A stretch of DNA of 43,076 bases from Spyradocola sp034113365 (GCA_034113365.1 JAXEXP010000134.1:1-43076), one strand, 5' to 3'. Counted from the stretch's first letter, positions 1 through 7,575 are shown. Notes: generated by a model not told the origin, from the sequence alone. Numbers and translations: made by a program.

Positions 1-11
1 ATTGAAGATGA

Positions 12-50
12 ATGGGCTGCGGCCCCTTCAAGCAAACCCCGGGAGCACAT
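12..50. repeat. dispersed intergenic repeat, copy 1
   Basis: Read on the minus strand, this stretch resembles 1046-1085 read on plus. Both have a GGGG-rich block, then TTTG or CTTG, GAAGGGGG (or one G fewer), and a CCGCAGCCC palindrome. The two copies flank the kinase gene in opposite orientation. The match is imperfect and was judged by eye. Confidence 0.4.
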
Positions 51-74
51 GCCTGTTTTTTAAAAAATGAAAAC

Positions 75-105
75 TGCGGAAAACATCAGCGGTTCCGCAC
101 TTTTT
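75..105. terminator. bidirectional terminator-like hairpin
   Basis: A 7-bp stem (75-81 with 93-99) encloses an 11-nt loop. It is followed by five Ts on the plus strand (101-105) and by a run of As at 62-67, which reads as Ts on the minus strand. It lies about 50 nt past the stop of the minus-strand kinase gene and probably ends that transcript. Confidence 0.6.
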
Positions 106-155
106 ATTCGCCTTCACCTGGCATCAGCACCCGCCTTGTCACGGCAAAACCACGT

Positions 156-1013
156 CTATTCCAACGCCACCGTCTCGATGCCGCGCGGCGCGTCGGAAAG
201 GTGGGGCAGCGCCCGCTCGAGCAGCACGCCCTCGCGCACGGGGGTGCCTGCGCGCACGGTGTCGGCCATGCAGCGCGACACGAACGCGGCGGCGCGGCAC
301 ACGGCCTGCGGCAGGCTCTGTCCCGACAGCAGCGCGCCCGTGAGCACCGAGGTAAACACGTCGCCCGTGCCGGGGAAGTGCCCGGGCAGCCGCGGCGCGA
401 TCACCGCAAAGGCCCCCTGCCCGTCCCGCGCGATGGTGCACACGCTGTCCGGAAAGTCCGCAAGCTCCGCCGACGTGATCACCGCGTCGCCCGGCGTCAG
501 CTCGTGCAGCGCAGAAAGCATCTCCACCGCCTGCGCGCGCGTCAGCGCCTGGGGCGTATTGCGGCCCAGCAGGAAGCTGGCCTCGGTCAGGTTGGGCGTG
601 ATGACGGAGGCCTTGCGGCACAGCGCGCGCATCGTGTCCACCATGCGGTCGTCAAACGCGGAATACAGCACGCCCTGATCGCCCATCACCGGGTCGACCA
701 CCTTCAGGCAGTCGTATTCATCGAAGAAGTCCGACACCACGGTGAGCTGCTCCGGCGTGCCCAGGTACCCCGAGTAGATGCCGTCGATGCGCGCGGGGAT
801 GGCGCGCAGCTTGTCCATGATACTTCGCATGGCGTCCGTCAGCTCCTGAGAAAACACCGGGCCAAAGCCGCCCGTGTCGCTGGAGTACACGGCCGTGGGG
901 ATGGGGCAGACCTTGACGCCCATTCCAGAGAGTATCGGGATGACGCAGGTCAGCGAGCAGCGGCCGTAGCTGGCCAGATCGTGCAGCGCCGCGACGTTCA
1001 AAGTGGGTTCCAC
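156..1013 (-). CDS. pdxY: pyridoxal/pyridoxamine kinase
   Basis: This ribokinase-fold enzyme phosphorylates pyridoxal or pyridoxamine with ATP in the cytoplasmic B6 salvage pathway. The N-terminal stretch LHDLASYGRCSLT followed by PILSGMGV is typical of the family. The VVDPVMGDQG block and the C-terminal PGTGDVF anion-hole motif with the catalytic Asp are both present. I chose a GTG start at 1013 because a GGAGG site lies 8 nt upstream of it and family members begin about here. The upstream ATGs at 1031-1037 would put that GGAGG inside the gene. The product is 285 residues, normal for the family. It stands alone on the minus strand, flanked by intergenic repeats. The family call is firm. The exact vitamer preference, and so the pdxY/pdxK symbol, is inferred. 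Confidence 0.9.
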   Translation of the reverse strand: MEPTLNVAALHDLASYGRCSLTCVIPILSGMGVKVCPIPTAVYSSDTGGFGPVFSQELTDAMRSIMDKLRAIPARIDGIYSGYLGTPEQLTVVSDFFDEYDCLKVVDPVMGDQGVLYSAFDDRMVDTMRALCRKASVITPNLTEASFLLGRNTPQALTRAQAVEMLSALHELTPGDAVITSAELADFPDSVCTIARDGQGAFAVIAPRLPGHFPGTGDVFTSVLTGALLSGQSLPQAVCRAAAFVSRCMADTVRAGTPVREGVLLERALPHLSDAPRGIETVALE

Positions 1014-1045
1014 GTGTTTTTCCTCCAACATCAACATAAGGATAG

Positions 1046-1085
1046 GATCCCTTGGGGAAAGTTTGAAGGGGGCCGCAGCCCCCTG
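1046..1085. repeat. dispersed intergenic repeat, copy 2
   Basis: This is the counterpart of 12-50 in inverted orientation. It contains the hairpin GGGGGC-CGCA-GCCCCC at about 1068-1083. It lies just upstream of the kinase start. Confidence 0.4.
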
Positions 1086-1333
1086 TCTGCGCACCGAACT
1101 TCCCTTTCAGGAAAGTCCGGTGTTCCGGTTGGCTTTTTTCCAGAAACAGTCCACCGGACTGTTCCCAGAAAAACGCTCAACCTCCAGGCTGCGCCCTTGA
1201 CTTCCATCCGAAGGCGGGGGCGTGTACCCCGCCTTCGGTGCGATTTTCTGCAGGTCAGGCCTCTCAAAAATGGATGAGCACAGCGCGCGATCCGTTCTCA
1301 AAACATCAGCCGATGGAAAATCGCTTCCGAAAT

Positions 1334-1427
1334 AGAAAAATTCGTGTGCGGCGCAGCCGTGCACGAATTTTTCTGCAACTCGCAAAAGATGAGAATCATC
1401 TTTTGCGAAAGCCCGGCCGCGCCGGGC
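1334..1427 (-). terminator. three consecutive hairpins behind the flavodoxin-like gene
   Basis: Reading away from the minus-strand gene, the first hairpin is GCCCGGC (1411-1417 with 1421-1427, loop CGC) followed by TTTCG. The second has a 12-bp stem (1381-1392 with 1396-1407) and a 3-nt loop. The third has a 13-bp stem (1334-1346 with 1362-1374) plus an inner 4-bp CGGC/GCCG stem. The first and third look able to terminate transcription. Three in a row is more than a single terminator needs. Confidence 0.6.
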
Positions 1428-1429
1428 GC

Positions 1430-1870
1430 TTAGATCTGGTGCTCCAGCGCCTTGTTCATGCAGGCGTTGGCGAACTTCTTGGCCGCCTCGTAGTCCTCCT
1501 CGGTGGGCGCCTTGCCGCCGCCGAACAGACCGCCCTTGCCGTTGCAGACCAGCTCCTCGGGCAGCACCTTGATGCCGCGGGCTTCCAGCGCAGCGCGCAT
1601 GGCCTTGAGGCACTCGCCGCTCTTCTTGGGGCTGGTGCAGTAGATGGCCGCCGCCGCGACGCGCTTGGGATCCAGGGTGTTGATGAACTCCAGCGCGACC
1701 TTATGGGGCTTGCCGCCCTTGTCCTCGGTGCCGATGAAGGCGATGGGCAGGCCCTCGGGCATGTAGGCGGGCTGCAGCTGCTCGGAGGGCAGCTTGAACT
1801 CCTGCGCGATGACGGTGGCGATCTCCTGGATGGAGGGCTTGTCGCCGGCGTAATAGATCTTGGTTCTCAT
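1430..1870 (-). CDS. flavodoxin-fold protein
   Basis: The product has 146 residues. The start is ATG 1870, with AGGGGG about 9 nt upstream. The segment ALEFINTLDPKRV followed by YCTSPKKSG, then a KVLPEELVCNGKGG stretch and a C-terminal helix (EEDYEAAKKFANACM), matches the second half of single-domain flavodoxin-family proteins of Clostridia. Such proteins usually bind FMN and carry electrons or assist a reductase. The N-terminal strand KIYYAGDKPSIQEIA sits where flavodoxins carry the phosphate-binding loop (T/S-x-T-G-x-T), and that motif is not visible, so FMN binding is uncertain. The gene stands alone and diverges from the acetyltransferase gene 86 nt away. Confidence 0.65.
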   Translation of the reverse strand: MRTKIYYAGDKPSIQEIATVIAQEFKLPSEQLQPAYMPEGLPIAFIGTEDKGGKPHKVALEFINTLDPKRVAAAAIYCTSPKKSGECLKAMRAALEARGIKVLPEELVCNGKGGLFGGGKAPTEEDYEAAKKFANACMNKALEHQI

Positions 1871-1956
1871 GGTGATGTTCCCCCTTGATAAATGATGATG
1901 AAATATGATATACCAGCATGGAAGCTGCTGAATCACCGAAAGAAGGAAGCGATGAC

Positions 1957-2622
1957 ATGACGAAGGAAGAATTTGCGCGTCAGTACCGCGATGCGATGGG
2001 CTGGCAGGCGTCCGTCGTGCACGACGATGAGCTGCCCATCGAGTACCCCGTGTGCCGCTACGCATTCTCGGACGGCACGGCCGTTACCGCCGTCTGCCCG
2101 GACATCCCGTTGGGTGCCGTGCCGCAGGATCTCAGCCTGTCCGACACGCTGGACGCGCTGTTTGACATGGAGCAGGTCGTATCGCAGCCCGAGCGCGTAC
2201 TGGGCTTCTACGCCCCCGGCCCCGTACCGGGCGAGGAACTGCCCGACATAAGCGACGAAGCCGCGCTTACCGCGCTGCTTGCCGCCCTGTCCGACCGCGA
2301 CCGCGCGATGGGCGAGGTGACCGCGAAGGACGACTTTACCGCCTGCATCACGCAGGGCGGGCGCATGCTCGCAGCCGCGGGCGCCGTGCGCTCGGAAGGA
2401 AACCTTGCGGATATTTCCCTGTGCGTACACCCCGAGAACCGAGGGCAGGGGCTGGGCCGCCGCGTGCTGTGCGCGCTGCTGCAAAAGATACAGCGGGCGG
2501 GCTGCATCCCCCTCTACCGCGCGGAGGAGGGAAACGCACCGTCGGTGCGTTTGGCGCGCCGCGTGGGGCTAAAGCAGGGCTTCTCCATGGAGGGCGCGCT
2601 GCTGACCTTCCCCGAGGACTGA
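1957..2622 (+). CDS. GNAT-family N-acetyltransferase
   Basis: The product has 221 residues when started at ATG 1957. I preferred this to ATG 1918 because AAGGAAG lies 7 nt upstream. The C-terminal half is a GNAT domain: a strand (LADISLCVHPENRG) leads into the acetyl-CoA loop NRGQGLGRRVL and helix at about residues 160-175, then a late strand and NAPSVRLARRVGLKQGF. The first roughly 120 residues match nothing I recognise and may be a substrate-binding part. The acceptor molecule cannot be inferred. The gene is single and divergent from the flavodoxin-like gene. Confidence 0.75.
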   Translation: MTKEEFARQYRDAMGWQASVVHDDELPIEYPVCRYAFSDGTAVTAVCPDIPLGAVPQDLSLSDTLDALFDMEQVVSQPERVLGFYAPGPVPGEELPDISDEAALTALLAALSDRDRAMGEVTAKDDFTACITQGGRMLAAAGAVRSEGNLADISLCVHPENRGQGLGRRVLCALLQKIQRAGCIPLYRAEEGNAPSVRLARRVGLKQGFSMEGALLTFPED

Positions 2623-2743
2623 CGGCCAAAAGGTACATATATTAGTGTAGCCTCTGTGCAGGCAAAAATCAAGTGTCGCAACAAACTTTTGTAATTATTC
2701 ATACTTCGTTCACGGGGCGGGCGCGCCGCGCCGCACGCGGGAA

Positions 2744-2772
2744 TTGACAAACGCTCCGTGGGGTCGTACACT
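2744..2772 (+). promoter_or_regulatory. sigma-A type promoter of the VOC/propeller unit
   Basis: The -35 element TTGACA (2744-2749) and the -10 element TACACT (2767-2772) are 17 bp apart. The start codon at 2838 is about 60 nt beyond the expected transcription start. A GC-rich imperfect dyad lies just upstream at about 2715-2741. Confidence 0.75.
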
Positions 2773-2837
2773 GGTAGCGGCGGCAGCAGCCGCGCCCGTT
2801 TGCAGACAAAACACATACCTTAAGGAGGCTCAGCACC

Positions 2838-3296
2838 ATGAAAAACAAGATCGGCCTGAACGGCTTTATCCAGATTGCGCTGGTGGTGGAGGACATCGAG
2901 AAGGCGGCAAAGACCTGGGCGGACCTGTTCGGCGTGCCCGTTCCGCCCATCCGCGACGACAAGCCCAGCCACAACCCCAACCTGACCTACCGCGGGCAGG
3001 AGGCCTACTACGGTCTCAAGTTCGCCGTGATCGACTGCCGCGAGCGCGGCTTCGTCATCGAGCTGCACGAGCCCGACGAGCACCCCTCCACCTTCCGCGA
3101 GTTCCTCGACAAGCACGGCAACGGCGTGCACCACATCGGCTTTGAGGTGGGTGAGCGCCGGGACGCCATCGTGGGCGAGCTGGAGCAGCAGGGCTACGCG
3201 CTGCGCACCGTGGGCTACTACCCCGGCTCCTCCTGGACCATCGTGGACACCGAGGACACCCTCGGCGTCAACCTCAACATCAAGCCCAAGGCTTAA
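2838..3296 (+). CDS. VOC-superfamily (glyoxalase/epimerase fold) protein
   Basis: The product has 152 residues, with AAGGAGG 11 nt ahead of the ATG. Two beta-alpha-beta-beta-beta modules typical of the vicinal-oxygen-chelate fold are visible (about residues 8-80 and 95-148). The VHHIGFEV motif at 97-104 resembles methylmalonyl-CoA epimerase and glyoxalase relatives. At the usual metal-ligand positions I read Gln12, Glu75, His98 or His99, and Asn146. The first His and last Glu of classic enzymes therefore appear replaced, which leaves metal binding uncertain. The gene is 21 nt ahead of a beta-propeller gene and cotranscribed with it, so the two may act on the same carbohydrate or uptake substrate. 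Substrate unknown. Confidence 0.75.
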   Translation: MKNKIGLNGFIQIALVVEDIEKAAKTWADLFGVPVPPIRDDKPSHNPNLTYRGQEAYYGLKFAVIDCRERGFVIELHEPDEHPSTFREFLDKHGNGVHHIGFEVGERRDAIVGELEQQGYALRTVGYYPGSSWTIVDTEDTLGVNLNIKPKA

Positions 3297-3317
3297 TAGA
3301 GAAAGGAAACAGGCACA

Positions 3318-4199
3318 ATGGACATCACGAACAAGAAAATGCTCTCCGTGCTGCAGACCTACGACGTCGTTACCGGCGAGCGCAAGGTGCTCAAGAAATT
3401 CGACGAGCACATCGAGGCCCCCAACTGGTCGGTGGACGGCAGCTATCTGGTCTACAACTCCAACGGCCACATCTTCCGCTACGACCTGGCCACGGGCGAA
3501 AGCGCCCTCATCCCCACGGGCGTGTGCACCCGCTGCAACAACGACCACGTGCTCTCCCGCGACGGCAGGTGGATGGCCATCTCCGCCGGCACCGACGAGG
3601 ACGGCTGGAGCAAGGTCTGGACCGTGCCCATCGAGGGCGGCGAGCCCAGGCAGATCACGCCCCTCAAGCCCAGCTACCTGCACGGCATCTCGCCCGACGG
3701 CAGCACCCTGGCCTACTGCGCCGACCGGAACGGCAACTTTGACGTCTACACCATCCCCGCCGACGGCTCCGCGCCCGAGACGCGCCTGACCACCGCCGAG
3801 GGCCTGGACGACGGCCCCGAGTACAGCCCCTGCGGCAAGCACATCTGGTTCAACTCCGTGCGCAGCGGCCTGATGCAGGCCTGGCGCATGAACGCCGACG
3901 GCTCCTGCCAGACCCAGATGACCCACGACGAGGCCAACAACTGGTTCCCGCACATCTCCCCCGACGGCGAGCGCGTGGTGTTCGTCTCCTATTTCGTTGG
4001 CGACGTGGCCCCCGGCGACCACCCCGCCAACAAGAACATCCGCATCCGCATGATGAACGCCGACGGCAGCGGCGTCACCACCCTCATCGCCACCGACCCC
4101 GACAAGGGCGAGCTGGGCGGCCAGGGCACCATGAACGTCAACTCGTGGTCGCCCGACAGCAAGAGGTTTGCGTTCGTCACTTATGAGTTTGTGGACTGA
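3318..4199 (+). CDS. TolB-like beta-propeller (PD40 repeat) protein
   Basis: The product has 293 residues and no signal peptide. Repeated blades of the WS-DGSYLVYNSNGHIFRYDL, SPDGSTLAYCADRNGNFDVY, SPCGKHIWFNS and SPDGERVVFVSY type mark a TolB/PD40 beta-propeller with six or so blades. Related soluble propellers in Firmicutes are annotated as TolB-like or oligogalacturonate-lyase-like. A catalytic role is possible but not shown here. It follows the VOC gene with its own GAAAGGAAAC site. A terminator stands about 155 nt downstream. Function is best left as a propeller protein of unknown substrate. Confidence 0.8.
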   Translation: MDITNKKMLSVLQTYDVVTGERKVLKKFDEHIEAPNWSVDGSYLVYNSNGHIFRYDLATGESALIPTGVCTRCNNDHVLSRDGRWMAISAGTDEDGWSKVWTVPIEGGEPRQITPLKPSYLHGISPDGSTLAYCADRNGNFDVYTIPADGSAPETRLTTAEGLDDGPEYSPCGKHIWFNSVRSGLMQAWRMNADGSCQTQMTHDEANNWFPHISPDGERVVFVSYFVGDVAPGDHPANKNIRIRMMNADGSGVTTLIATDPDKGELGGQGTMNVNSWSPDSKRFAFVTYEFVD

Positions 4200-4267
4200 G
4201 TGAGATATATAGCAGACAGGATAGCGTGATTTGGCGCTTCTGGGGGTGGTGCGGTGCTGAACCTTCA

Positions 4268-4312
4268 CCCTTCAGTCCGCTGAAGGCGGACAGCTCCCCT
4301 CAAGGGGAGCCG
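4268..4312. repeat. REP-like intergenic palindromic repeat, copy A
   Basis: Two adjacent hairpins are present: GTCCGC-TGAAG-GCGGAC (4275-4291) and GCTCCCC-TCAA-GGGGAGC (4293-4310). The second, with its TCAA loop, recurs at 36433-36450 as CTTCCCC-TCAA-GGGGAAG. Elements of this shape are scattered between genes in gut Clostridia as far as I recall; a genome count would settle it. Confidence 0.6.
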
Positions 4313-4354
4313 CAAACCGCCGCCGCATTTTTTCCGCAAGACCTATGTGATTTT

Positions 4355-4389
4355 AGAGAGGGATGTTCCGTCATCGCCTCTCTTTTTTG
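4355..4389 (+). terminator. rho-independent terminator after the VOC/propeller unit
   Basis: AGAGAGG (4355-4361) pairs with CCTCTCT (4377-4383). GATG/CATC extends the stem after a one-base bulge, around a 6-nt loop. A run of six Ts follows (4383-4388). Confidence 0.85.
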
Positions 4390-4567
4390 TGTTTTGTGAA
4401 AGAATCTGCGTTAAAATCACGTTAAACACACCTCGAAAATCCTTAGTTTCCGGGATAAATTGATGCGTCGGGGCACACACGGGGGCGTGTGAAGGACGAA
4501 ATCAAAATAAGCCGAGAAACAAGCCGAAATTTCTTGTGTGAAAGTTGTGTAAAACGCAAAATAGCCC

Positions 4568-4596
4568 TTGCAATATCGGCGGGCTTGTACTATACT
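4568..4596 (+). promoter_or_regulatory. promoter of the ribosomal superoperon
   Basis: TTGCAA (4568-4573) and TATACT (4591-4596) are 17 bp apart, and no better candidate was found between 4390 and 4792. It would drive rpsJ and the genes after it. The AT-rich DNA just upstream (about 4495-4565) could act as an UP element. Confidence 0.75.
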
Positions 4597-4602
4597 ATAG
4601 AA

Positions 4603-4792
4603 GTTGCCGCATGGGATGAAGCGGGAAGTTGCTGGTTTGGTCGCCAGGTAATTCTCGTGGACCGGTCCGCAAGACGGACGCCGAGCTCATCGTCTTCCAT
4701 AGAAGATGTGGGGGAGGCTGCGCCGAAAGTAAAGGTTTGCGGCACGCACGGCGCGGTGTATATGAGCTCCCAACCTGCAAGGAGGTAAAAAC
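4603..4792 (+). promoter_or_regulatory. long 5' leader of the S10 operon
   Basis: About 190 nt separate the inferred transcription start from the rpsJ ATG. The leader contains a hairpin GTCCG-CAAGA-CGGAC (about 4667-4679) and a second TCTTC-CATA-GAAGA (about 4692-4705). S10-operon leaders bind L4 or form other regulatory structures in several bacteria. No known leader family could be matched by eye, so autoregulation is an inference. Confidence 0.4.
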
Positions 4793-5101
4793 ATGGCCAA
4801 TCAGAAGATCCGTATCAAGCTCAAGGCGTATGAGCACACCCTCATCGATCAGTCGGCAGAGCGCATCGTGGAGACGGCGAAGCGCACGGGCGCCCGGGTT
4901 TCCGGCCCCATTCCGCTTCCCACCGAGAGGGAAGTCGTCACCATCCTGCGCTCTCCCCACAAGGACAAGGACTCGAGAGAGCAGTTCGAGATGCGCACGC
5001 ACAAGCGCCTGATCGACATCCTCTCGCCCACGCCCAAGACTGTGGACGCCCTGATGCGGCTGGATCTGCCCGCCGGTGTTGATATCGAGATCAAGCTCTA
5101 A
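4793..5101 (+). CDS. rpsJ: 30S ribosomal protein S10
   Basis: S10 (NusE) is a component of the small-subunit head that also joins the NusB antitermination complex. The 102-residue product has the full family pattern: IRIKLKAYEHTLIDQSA, the loop around GPIPLPTEREVVTILRSPH, REQFEMRTHKRLIDI, and a C-terminal strand ending GVDIEIKL. The ATG follows an AAGGAGG site. It is the first gene of the superoperon here, unlike some Firmicutes where fusA/tuf sit directly upstream; those are not in the window. Confidence 0.97.
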   Translation: MANQKIRIKLKAYEHTLIDQSAERIVETAKRTGARVSGPIPLPTEREVVTILRSPHKDKDSREQFEMRTHKRLIDILSPTPKTVDALMRLDLPAGVDIEIKL

Positions 5102-5121
5102 TGTTGGAGGTGCCAAGTAAC

Positions 5122-5763
5122 ATGAAAAAGGCGATTCTCGGCACGAAGGTCGGCATGACGCAGCTCTTCCTGGAAGACGGCCGCGTCGTTCCCGTTACCG
5201 TCGTCGAAGCGGGTCCCTGCACCGTGGTGCAGAAGAAGACCGTGGAGCGTGATGGCTACTCTGCCATCCAGGTAGGCTTCAAGACTCTCTCTGAGAGCCG
5301 TGCGAAGAAGCTTAAGAACAAGCCCGAGCAAGGCCACTTCAAAAAGGCTGGCGTAGCCGCCACCCGTTATCTCCGCGAGTTCCGTCTGGACGATGCGCAG
5401 AACTATGAAGTGGGACAGCTCATTGGCGTCGACGTGTTCGCCAAGGGCGACAGCGTCGATGTCGTCGGTACCAGCAAGGGGCACGGCTACACGGGCGCTA
5501 TCCTTCGCTGGAACCAGCACACCGGTCCCATGGCGCATGGTTCCAAGTACCATCGCGGCGTTGGTTCCCTCAGTGCAAACTCCGATCCGTCGCGCGTTTT
5601 CAAGAACAAGCACATGTCCGGCCAGTGGGGTCACGAGCGCGTTACCGTGCAGAACCTCGAGGTGGTCAGAGTGGACGGCGAGCGCAACCTGCTCTTTGTC
5701 AAGGGCGCGCTTCCCGGCCCGAACGGCGGCTTGCTTATGATCCGTGACTCGGTCAAGGCGTAA
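5122..5763 (+). CDS. rplC: 50S ribosomal protein L3
   Basis: L3 helps start large-subunit assembly and reaches toward the peptidyl-transferase centre. I chose ATG 5122 (MKKAILGTKVGMTQLF) because TTGGAGG lies about 11 nt upstream and the family starts this way. The in-frame ATG at 5101 overlaps the rpsJ stop and adds seven unrelated residues. The product is 213 residues, a normal length. The GTSKGHGYTGAILRWN and GPMAHGSKYHRGVGS blocks of the central extension are clear. Confidence 0.96.
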   Translation: MKKAILGTKVGMTQLFLEDGRVVPVTVVEAGPCTVVQKKTVERDGYSAIQVGFKTLSESRAKKLKNKPEQGHFKKAGVAATRYLREFRLDDAQNYEVGQLIGVDVFAKGDSVDVVGTSKGHGYTGAILRWNQHTGPMAHGSKYHRGVGSLSANSDPSRVFKNKHMSGQWGHERVTVQNLEVVRVDGERNLLFVKGALPGPNGGLLMIRDSVKA

Positions 5764-5791
5764 GAGCAAGCAAAGGAGGATACGCAAAACT

Positions 5792-6415
5792 ATGGCTAAG
5801 ATTGCATTGACGAACATGCAGGGCGCCAATGTCGGCGAGATCGAGCTTTCCGACGGCATCTTCGCAGTTCCCATGAATGAGCCTGTTGTGCACCAGGTGA
5901 TCGTTGCACAGCTTGCCAACAAGCGTCAGGGCACCCAGAGCGCTCTGGGCCGCACCGAGGTTTCCGGCGGCGGCAAGAAGCCCTGGCGTCAGAAGGGCAC
6001 CGGCCGTGCCCGTCAGGGTTCCACCCGCGCGCCCCAGTGGACGCACGGCGGCGTGGTGTTCGCCCCCAAGCCCCGCGATTACTCCAAGAGCGTGCCGCGC
6101 AAGGTCAAGCGCCTGGCGATGAAGTGCGCGCTGTCCGCCAAGGTGGCCGGCAACGAGATGATCGTGCTCGACGCCCTTTCGGTGGAGACCCCCAAGACCC
6201 GCGAGATGGCAAAGATCCTTAACAATATCGGCGCGACCGGCAAGACGCTGCTCGTGCTGCCCGGCAAGGACGAGACCATCGCCCGCGTTTCCAACAACAT
6301 TTCCGGCCTGAAGCTGGCGTTCGTCAACACCATCAACGTGCTGGACATCATGAACTGCGACAAGTTCGTCGTGGTCAAGGAAGCCGTTTCCAAGATTGAG
6401 GAGGTGTACGCATAA
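5792..6415 (+). CDS. rplD: 50S ribosomal protein L4
   Basis: L4 lines the exit tunnel with its long loop and is the classic autogenous regulator of S10 operons, where it binds the leader RNA. The 207-residue product starts at ATG 5792 with AAGGAGG upstream. The tunnel-loop signature TEVSGGGKKPWRQKGTGRAR is complete. The stop overlaps the rplW start by one base (ATAATG), so the two are translationally coupled. Confidence 0.96.
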   Translation: MAKIALTNMQGANVGEIELSDGIFAVPMNEPVVHQVIVAQLANKRQGTQSALGRTEVSGGGKKPWRQKGTGRARQGSTRAPQWTHGGVVFAPKPRDYSKSVPRKVKRLAMKCALSAKVAGNEMIVLDALSVETPKTREMAKILNNIGATGKTLLVLPGKDETIARVSNNISGLKLAFVNTINVLDIMNCDKFVVVKEAVSKIEEVYA

Positions 6416-6711
6416 TGAAGAACCCTCATGACATCATTCTGCGTCCTGTTCTCACCGAGGCTGGCTATAACAACATCGCGAACAAGGATTACGTCTTTGA
6501 GGTGGCTCTGAAGGCCAACAAGACCGAGATCAAGCAGGCTGTCGAGGCCATCTTCGGCGTCAAGGTCGAGCGCGTCAACACCGCCCGCCAGATCGGCAAG
6601 GTCAAGCGCATGGGCCTGCACTCCGGCCGCCGCGCGGAGGTCAAGAAGGCTTTCGTCAAGCTGACCGAGTCCTCTAAGCCCATCGAGTTCTTCGAGGGCA
6701 TGGCCGAGTAA
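6415..6711 (+). CDS. rplW: 50S ribosomal protein L23
   Basis: L23 sits at the tunnel exit and docks trigger factor and SRP. The product has 98 residues with the typical opening (PHDIILRPVLTEAGY), the YVFEVALKANKTEIKQAVEAIFGVKV core and the VNTARQIGKVKRMG loop. It overlaps rplD by one base. Confidence 0.96.
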   Translation: MKNPHDIILRPVLTEAGYNNIANKDYVFEVALKANKTEIKQAVEAIFGVKVERVNTARQIGKVKRMGLHSGRRAEVKKAFVKLTESSKPIEFFEGMAE

Positions 6712-6741
6712 GTTTTAGCTTTTCTTAGGAGGGAAAATAGG

Positions 6742-7575
6742 ATGGCAATCAGATTCTATAAGCCGACCTCTCCGGGCCGCCGCTTCATGTCGGTTTCCGC
6801 TTACGAGGAGATCACCTGCAAGACGCCTGAGAAGTCTCTGCTTGAAGATAAGCGCTCCACCGGCGGACGCAACGTCCACGGCAAGATCACCGTTCGCTTC
6901 CGCGGCGGCGCGGCGCGCAAGAAGTACCGCATCATCGATTTCAAGCGCAACAAGGACGGCATCCCCGCCAAGGTTGCGACCGTTGAGTACGACCCCAACC
7001 GCAGCGCCAACATCGCCCTGCTGGTCTACGCCGACGGCGAGAAGCGCTACATCATCGCCCCCTACGGCCTGAAGGTCGGCGACACCGTGATGAGCGGCGA
7101 GGGCGCCGACATCAAGCCCGGCAACGCGCTGCCCATCGCGAATATCCCGCTGGGCACGCTGATCCACTGCATCGAGCTGCTGCCCGGCAAGGGCGCGCAG
7201 CTGGTCCGCTCCGCCGGCAACGCCGCCCAGCTCATGGCTAAGGAAGGCGCCTGGGCGCAGGTCCGCCTGCCCTCCGGCGAGGTGCGCATGATCCCCATGA
7301 CCTGCAAGGCCACCATCGGCCAGGTCGGCAACATCGACCATGAGAACGTTAACCTGGGTAAGGCCGGCCGCGTCCGTCACATGGGCTTCCGCCCGCACAA
7401 CCGCGGCGTCGTCATGAACCCCAACGACCACCCGCACGGCGGTGGTGAAGGTAAGTCTCCTGTTGGTATGCCCGGACCTGTAACCCCCTGGGGCAAGCCC
7501 ACGCAGGGCCGCAAGACCCGCAAGCATCGCAACCCCAGCGACAAGTTCATCGTCAAGCGCCGCAACGGCAAGTAA
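6742..7575 (+). CDS. rplB: 50S ribosomal protein L2
   Basis: L2 is a primary 23S-binding protein needed for subunit association and peptidyl transfer. The 277-residue product has normal length. It starts MAIRFYKPTSPGRRFMSV after AGGAGGG and carries the conserved GRNVHGKITVRFRGG segment and the C-terminal NPNDHPHGGGEG motif with the invariant His. GKPTQGRKTRKHRNPSDKFIVKRR ends the protein. Confidence 0.97.
   Translation: MAIRFYKPTSPGRRFMSVSAYEEITCKTPEKSLLEDKRSTGGRNVHGKITVRFRGGAARKKYRIIDFKRNKDGIPAKVATVEYDPNRSANIALLVYADGEKRYIIAPYGLKVGDTVMSGEGADIKPGNALPIANIPLGTLIHCIELLPGKGAQLVRSAGNAAQLMAKEGAWAQVRLPSGEVRMIPMTCKATIGQVGNIDHENVNLGKAGRVRHMGFRPHNRGVVMNPNDHPHGGGEGKSPVGMPGPVTPWGKPTQGRKTRKHRNPSDKFIVKRRNGK

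Larger units (their letters stand above)
1014..1429. other. gene-free, palindrome-rich intergenic stretch
   Basis: No credible coding sequence is present. Besides the repeat at 1046-1085, there is an 8-bp hairpin at 1145-1163, a 12-bp GC-rich hairpin at 1208-1238 (CCGAAGGCGGGG and its complement), and three consecutive hairpins at 1334-1427 that are listed separately. Confidence 0.7.

Noticed and set aside
1107..1613. 168-residue minus-strand frame
   Set aside because: Overlaps the flavodoxin-like gene out of frame and continues through the terminator hairpins.
2622..2743. terminator after the acetyltransferase gene
   Set aside because: No stem followed by Ts was seen. Only a GC-rich imperfect dyad just ahead of the next promoter.
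4489..4788. 99-residue frame ahead of rpsJ
   Set aside because: It spans the promoter and leader of the ribosomal operon, has no ribosome-binding site, and its Ser/Arg-rich text looks random.
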